Source: Acrasis kona (lineage: Eukaryota > Heterolobosea > Eutetramitea > Acrasida > Acrasidae). From it: a DNA stretch of 64,000 nucleotides. The stretch covers positions 1 to 64,000 of the forward strand of contig JAOPGA020001865.1 of assembly GCA_026419775.2 (NCBI GenBank), given 5' to 3'. The translations under genes were made by a program, and so were the position numbers. This document shows, piece by piece, positions 62,001 through 64,000 of this stretch (position 1 is its first letter; each line of letters begins with the position of its first letter). Under the pieces are notes generated by a model. The model was not told the origin of the DNA. It searched no databases and was given only the letters and a program-made list of their open reading frames with translations.

Positions 62001-64000
62001 CGATGCCATTTATTCGAGACGCATCACGAGCCTATTAAAAGATTCAAATTTCGATCGAGATTCCATCCTACAATTAATTCGACAAACAACAAATAAAAAA
62101 CAACTCAAAGACGATTTGATCCATTTCGTAATGAATGGAAATGTTGATGGATTGAAATTTAAACGATTTACATTTCATTTATACAATCATCGATCAACTC
62201 GATGGATCCGATGCATTGGCCCATCAACATGTTGATGCATTGAGCAAATTGATCGAATTACACATTCCATTGAATTATCATTCTTTACAAAATGTAAATT
62301 CCATTCATGAATTATATCAATTATATGAACCACATATCGATCCAAATCATACCATTTCGTTCATGGAAGCTACATGTACCATACCCAATCTATCCGATTC
62401 GATCACGACCCAATCATCTCGATTCTATGATTTGGTAATTGAAAAGATTTTAAAAAGTGATTCCTATTCGTTGGATCAGATCGAAATGTTGATCACGAAA
62501 TGTACCAAGCAAGAATGGTACGAATTGACCACCAAATTAGAATCATTCCATTTGCCCATTCAATCTAGAATTTCGCTCGTACAATTCATCTTGGATCAAT
62601 TCGATCGTGACGACGAAAATGATTCCGAAATGATTTTAAAGATTACACATCAATTGTTCCAATTAAGAATTGCCAATTTGTTGTTATCCAATGATGACGA
62701 TAATACTCAATTCATTTGGCATTCTTACTTGGAGAAGGAAATTGACATTACGAGGGCACTCGAACAAGTGATATTGAACACTGGTTCGTTCCAACATGCA
62801 CAATCTTATTTACGATTATTAATTACCGAACACGAAAGATTGTTCAAATCTAACGTACCGTTTGAATCGAATGTGAATTTGAACGAATTGGTTCTGAACA
62901 TGATTCATGAATTGTTGGAAATGATGAAGAATGTGACGAGCGAATCGAATGGTGATTTGGATGATGAAGATGAGATTATGAATTATCCACCTGCTCAATC
63001 GGATCACGTGCCAAAATATTTACGAATCTTGTTGGAGAGTACGAGGGATGAATTAGAATTACATGATGACGTTTTACAAGAATTGAAGAAATTCACATTG
63101 AACGATTCCGTTGATGTCGGATCCAAGATTATCATTTTGAAATTATTAAAACAAGTGGAACCAGATTCAGTAATTTCGAACGATCAAGATGATGATGATC
63201 ATCATCACGTCGATTCGCCACATGTAGATTCCAGTGATGATTTGATGAATGTTTATCGTACTCGTCAAATTTTAAATTCATTCAAATTGCCATCTCATTT
63301 CGATTTGAATTTGAATCCAAACGTAAATCCAAACGAATGGGGTGATCAATTTAAACAATTGATTATCGAAAATCAAAATGAAAAATGGAGCCAAGAGTTA
63401 TCTAACATATTGTTATTGTGGACTCATAGCGCTTGTTATTTGAATTGTTTATTCGAATTAATCAAACAAGTAGATGGCGATGATTTGATTAGCATTTTTA
63501 AAAATCATCAATCCTTTTTAAATGTTGATTTCGAAAATGACATTTTTAAATTGTTGAACGATAGAGCGGATAGACCATTGCTCGATTGTAGAGTTGCATT
63601 GAGATCTAATCACTCGTCCGTTCATCAATTGGCAATCGATAAATTGAAGAATTTACAAATCATATCATCTGGATCTGATTTTGATGATTTGTGGGAATTA
63701 TGTGTTGGGTTAGATTTACAGGTCATGTTGATTTCAAAATCAATTTGTTTACAAGAACGCTTATTATTGGATGTCAAGATGAGGAATCATAAATTACAAG
63801 CGCTAATGGTTAGTAAGTGTTGTTGTGGTGATTTGGTCACGTTGTTGTTTGCAATGAGATTTATTGGGGGTGTATTTGGTGTTACTGCTAATGGATTGGG
63901 TCATTGGGTCAATTATCGCTTCTTGTTGAGGAATTACTTGGAGCAGTGTTGGTGCTTTTATAAGAATGATCAAGATGTGAAGATGGCGTGTGAAGCTGCT
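59020..64000 (+). CDS. NBAS: NBAS/Sec39-domain protein, C-terminus beyond window
   Basis: Tethering-complex subunit (Dsl1/NRZ) for Golgi-to-ER vesicles. Exons 59020-59451, 59485-59712, 59749-60004, 60046-60308, 60345-60663, 60708-61237 and 61285 onward (introns 33-47 bases). After an N-terminal segment with a hydrophobic stretch (CCIWLLTLIIVIL), the protein is an all-helical solenoid like the Sec39 domain of NBAS: VSRARDILNLVPSYASDFI, LSGVQSNIEALSIMSRYGV, LQNNPRIDIQHISMIGELLHL, KDYKMATLLMKELVEQNYAA. The WD40 front of animal NBAS is absent. In exon 7 the frame changes near 62160 beside AAATTTAAACG; one base fewer restores it. The last 1.8 kb (GAT/AAT/TTG-rich) stays open to the edge. Confidence 0.72.

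Overview
The window is nuclear DNA of a free-living unicellular eukaryote. The genes are eukaryotic and intron-bearing, TAA, TAG and TGA all act as stops, and the genes sit head-to-head or tail-to-tail with tens of bases between them. Almost every intron I could place is 33-47 bases long, GT...AG, with an A/T-rich interior. A homologue of the centriolar protein TBC1D31 suggests a cell that builds centrioles or a flagellum. A Q/N-rich ArfGAP, a secreted low-complexity protein, an F-box protein, RCC1 repeats and a MHYT-PAS-RGS protein fit an amoeboid or amoeboflagellate protist. I cannot name the lineage from sequence alone. There is no sign of bacterial operons, CRISPR arrays or plasmids.

Layout. 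1-9.5 kb: a secreted glycoprotein cut by the left edge, UBA5 (E1 for UFM1), a TPR protein, ATG7 (E1 for ATG8/ATG12), a zinc alcohol dehydrogenase and VPS55/LEPROT. 9.5-13.8 kb: a gene-poor A/T-rich stretch with a microsatellite, a damaged gene and a TALE-type palindrome, then a strongly repetitive secreted Lys/Gly protein, a MAPEG protein and a small membrane protein. 13.9-31.7 kb: B-box/RCC1 protein, myotubularin, polysaccharide deacetylase, SmD2, a coiled-coil protein, a MORN protein, a PLC-X/propeller fusion, NUF2, a PTEN/auxilin-like C2 protein and an F-box protein. 31.8-45.2 kb: ArfGAP, AVEN, UBE2T, mitochondrial GrpE, the ER Hsp70-like HYOU1/GRP170, an AMACR-like CoA transferase, NOP14 and a tRNA-Lys with an enlarged D-loop. 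45.6-64 kb: FYRN/FYRC protein, TBC1D31, MHYT-PAS-RGS, PEX1, two small proteins and NBAS/Sec39, which runs off the right edge.

Common themes are ubiquitin-like conjugation and autophagy (UBA5, ATG7, UBE2T, F-box), membrane traffic and organelle biogenesis (VPS55, myotubularin, ArfGAP, NBAS, PEX1), protein folding (HYOU1, GrpE), RNA and ribosome assembly (SmD2, NOP14, tRNA) and cytoskeleton or division (NUF2, TBC1D31). Co-regulation is not shown, but paired TGACA/TGTCA boxes recur just upstream of several of these genes.

Most distinctive points: the MHYT-PAS-RGS architecture; the secreted block-polyampholyte protein with QSD at each module boundary; the tRNA-Lys whose D-loop carries ten extra bases; divergent genes sharing a CATG start and convergent genes sharing a TTAA stop; a subset of introns beginning GTTCG; and four places where a reading frame breaks beside a short homopolymer, which may be assembly error.
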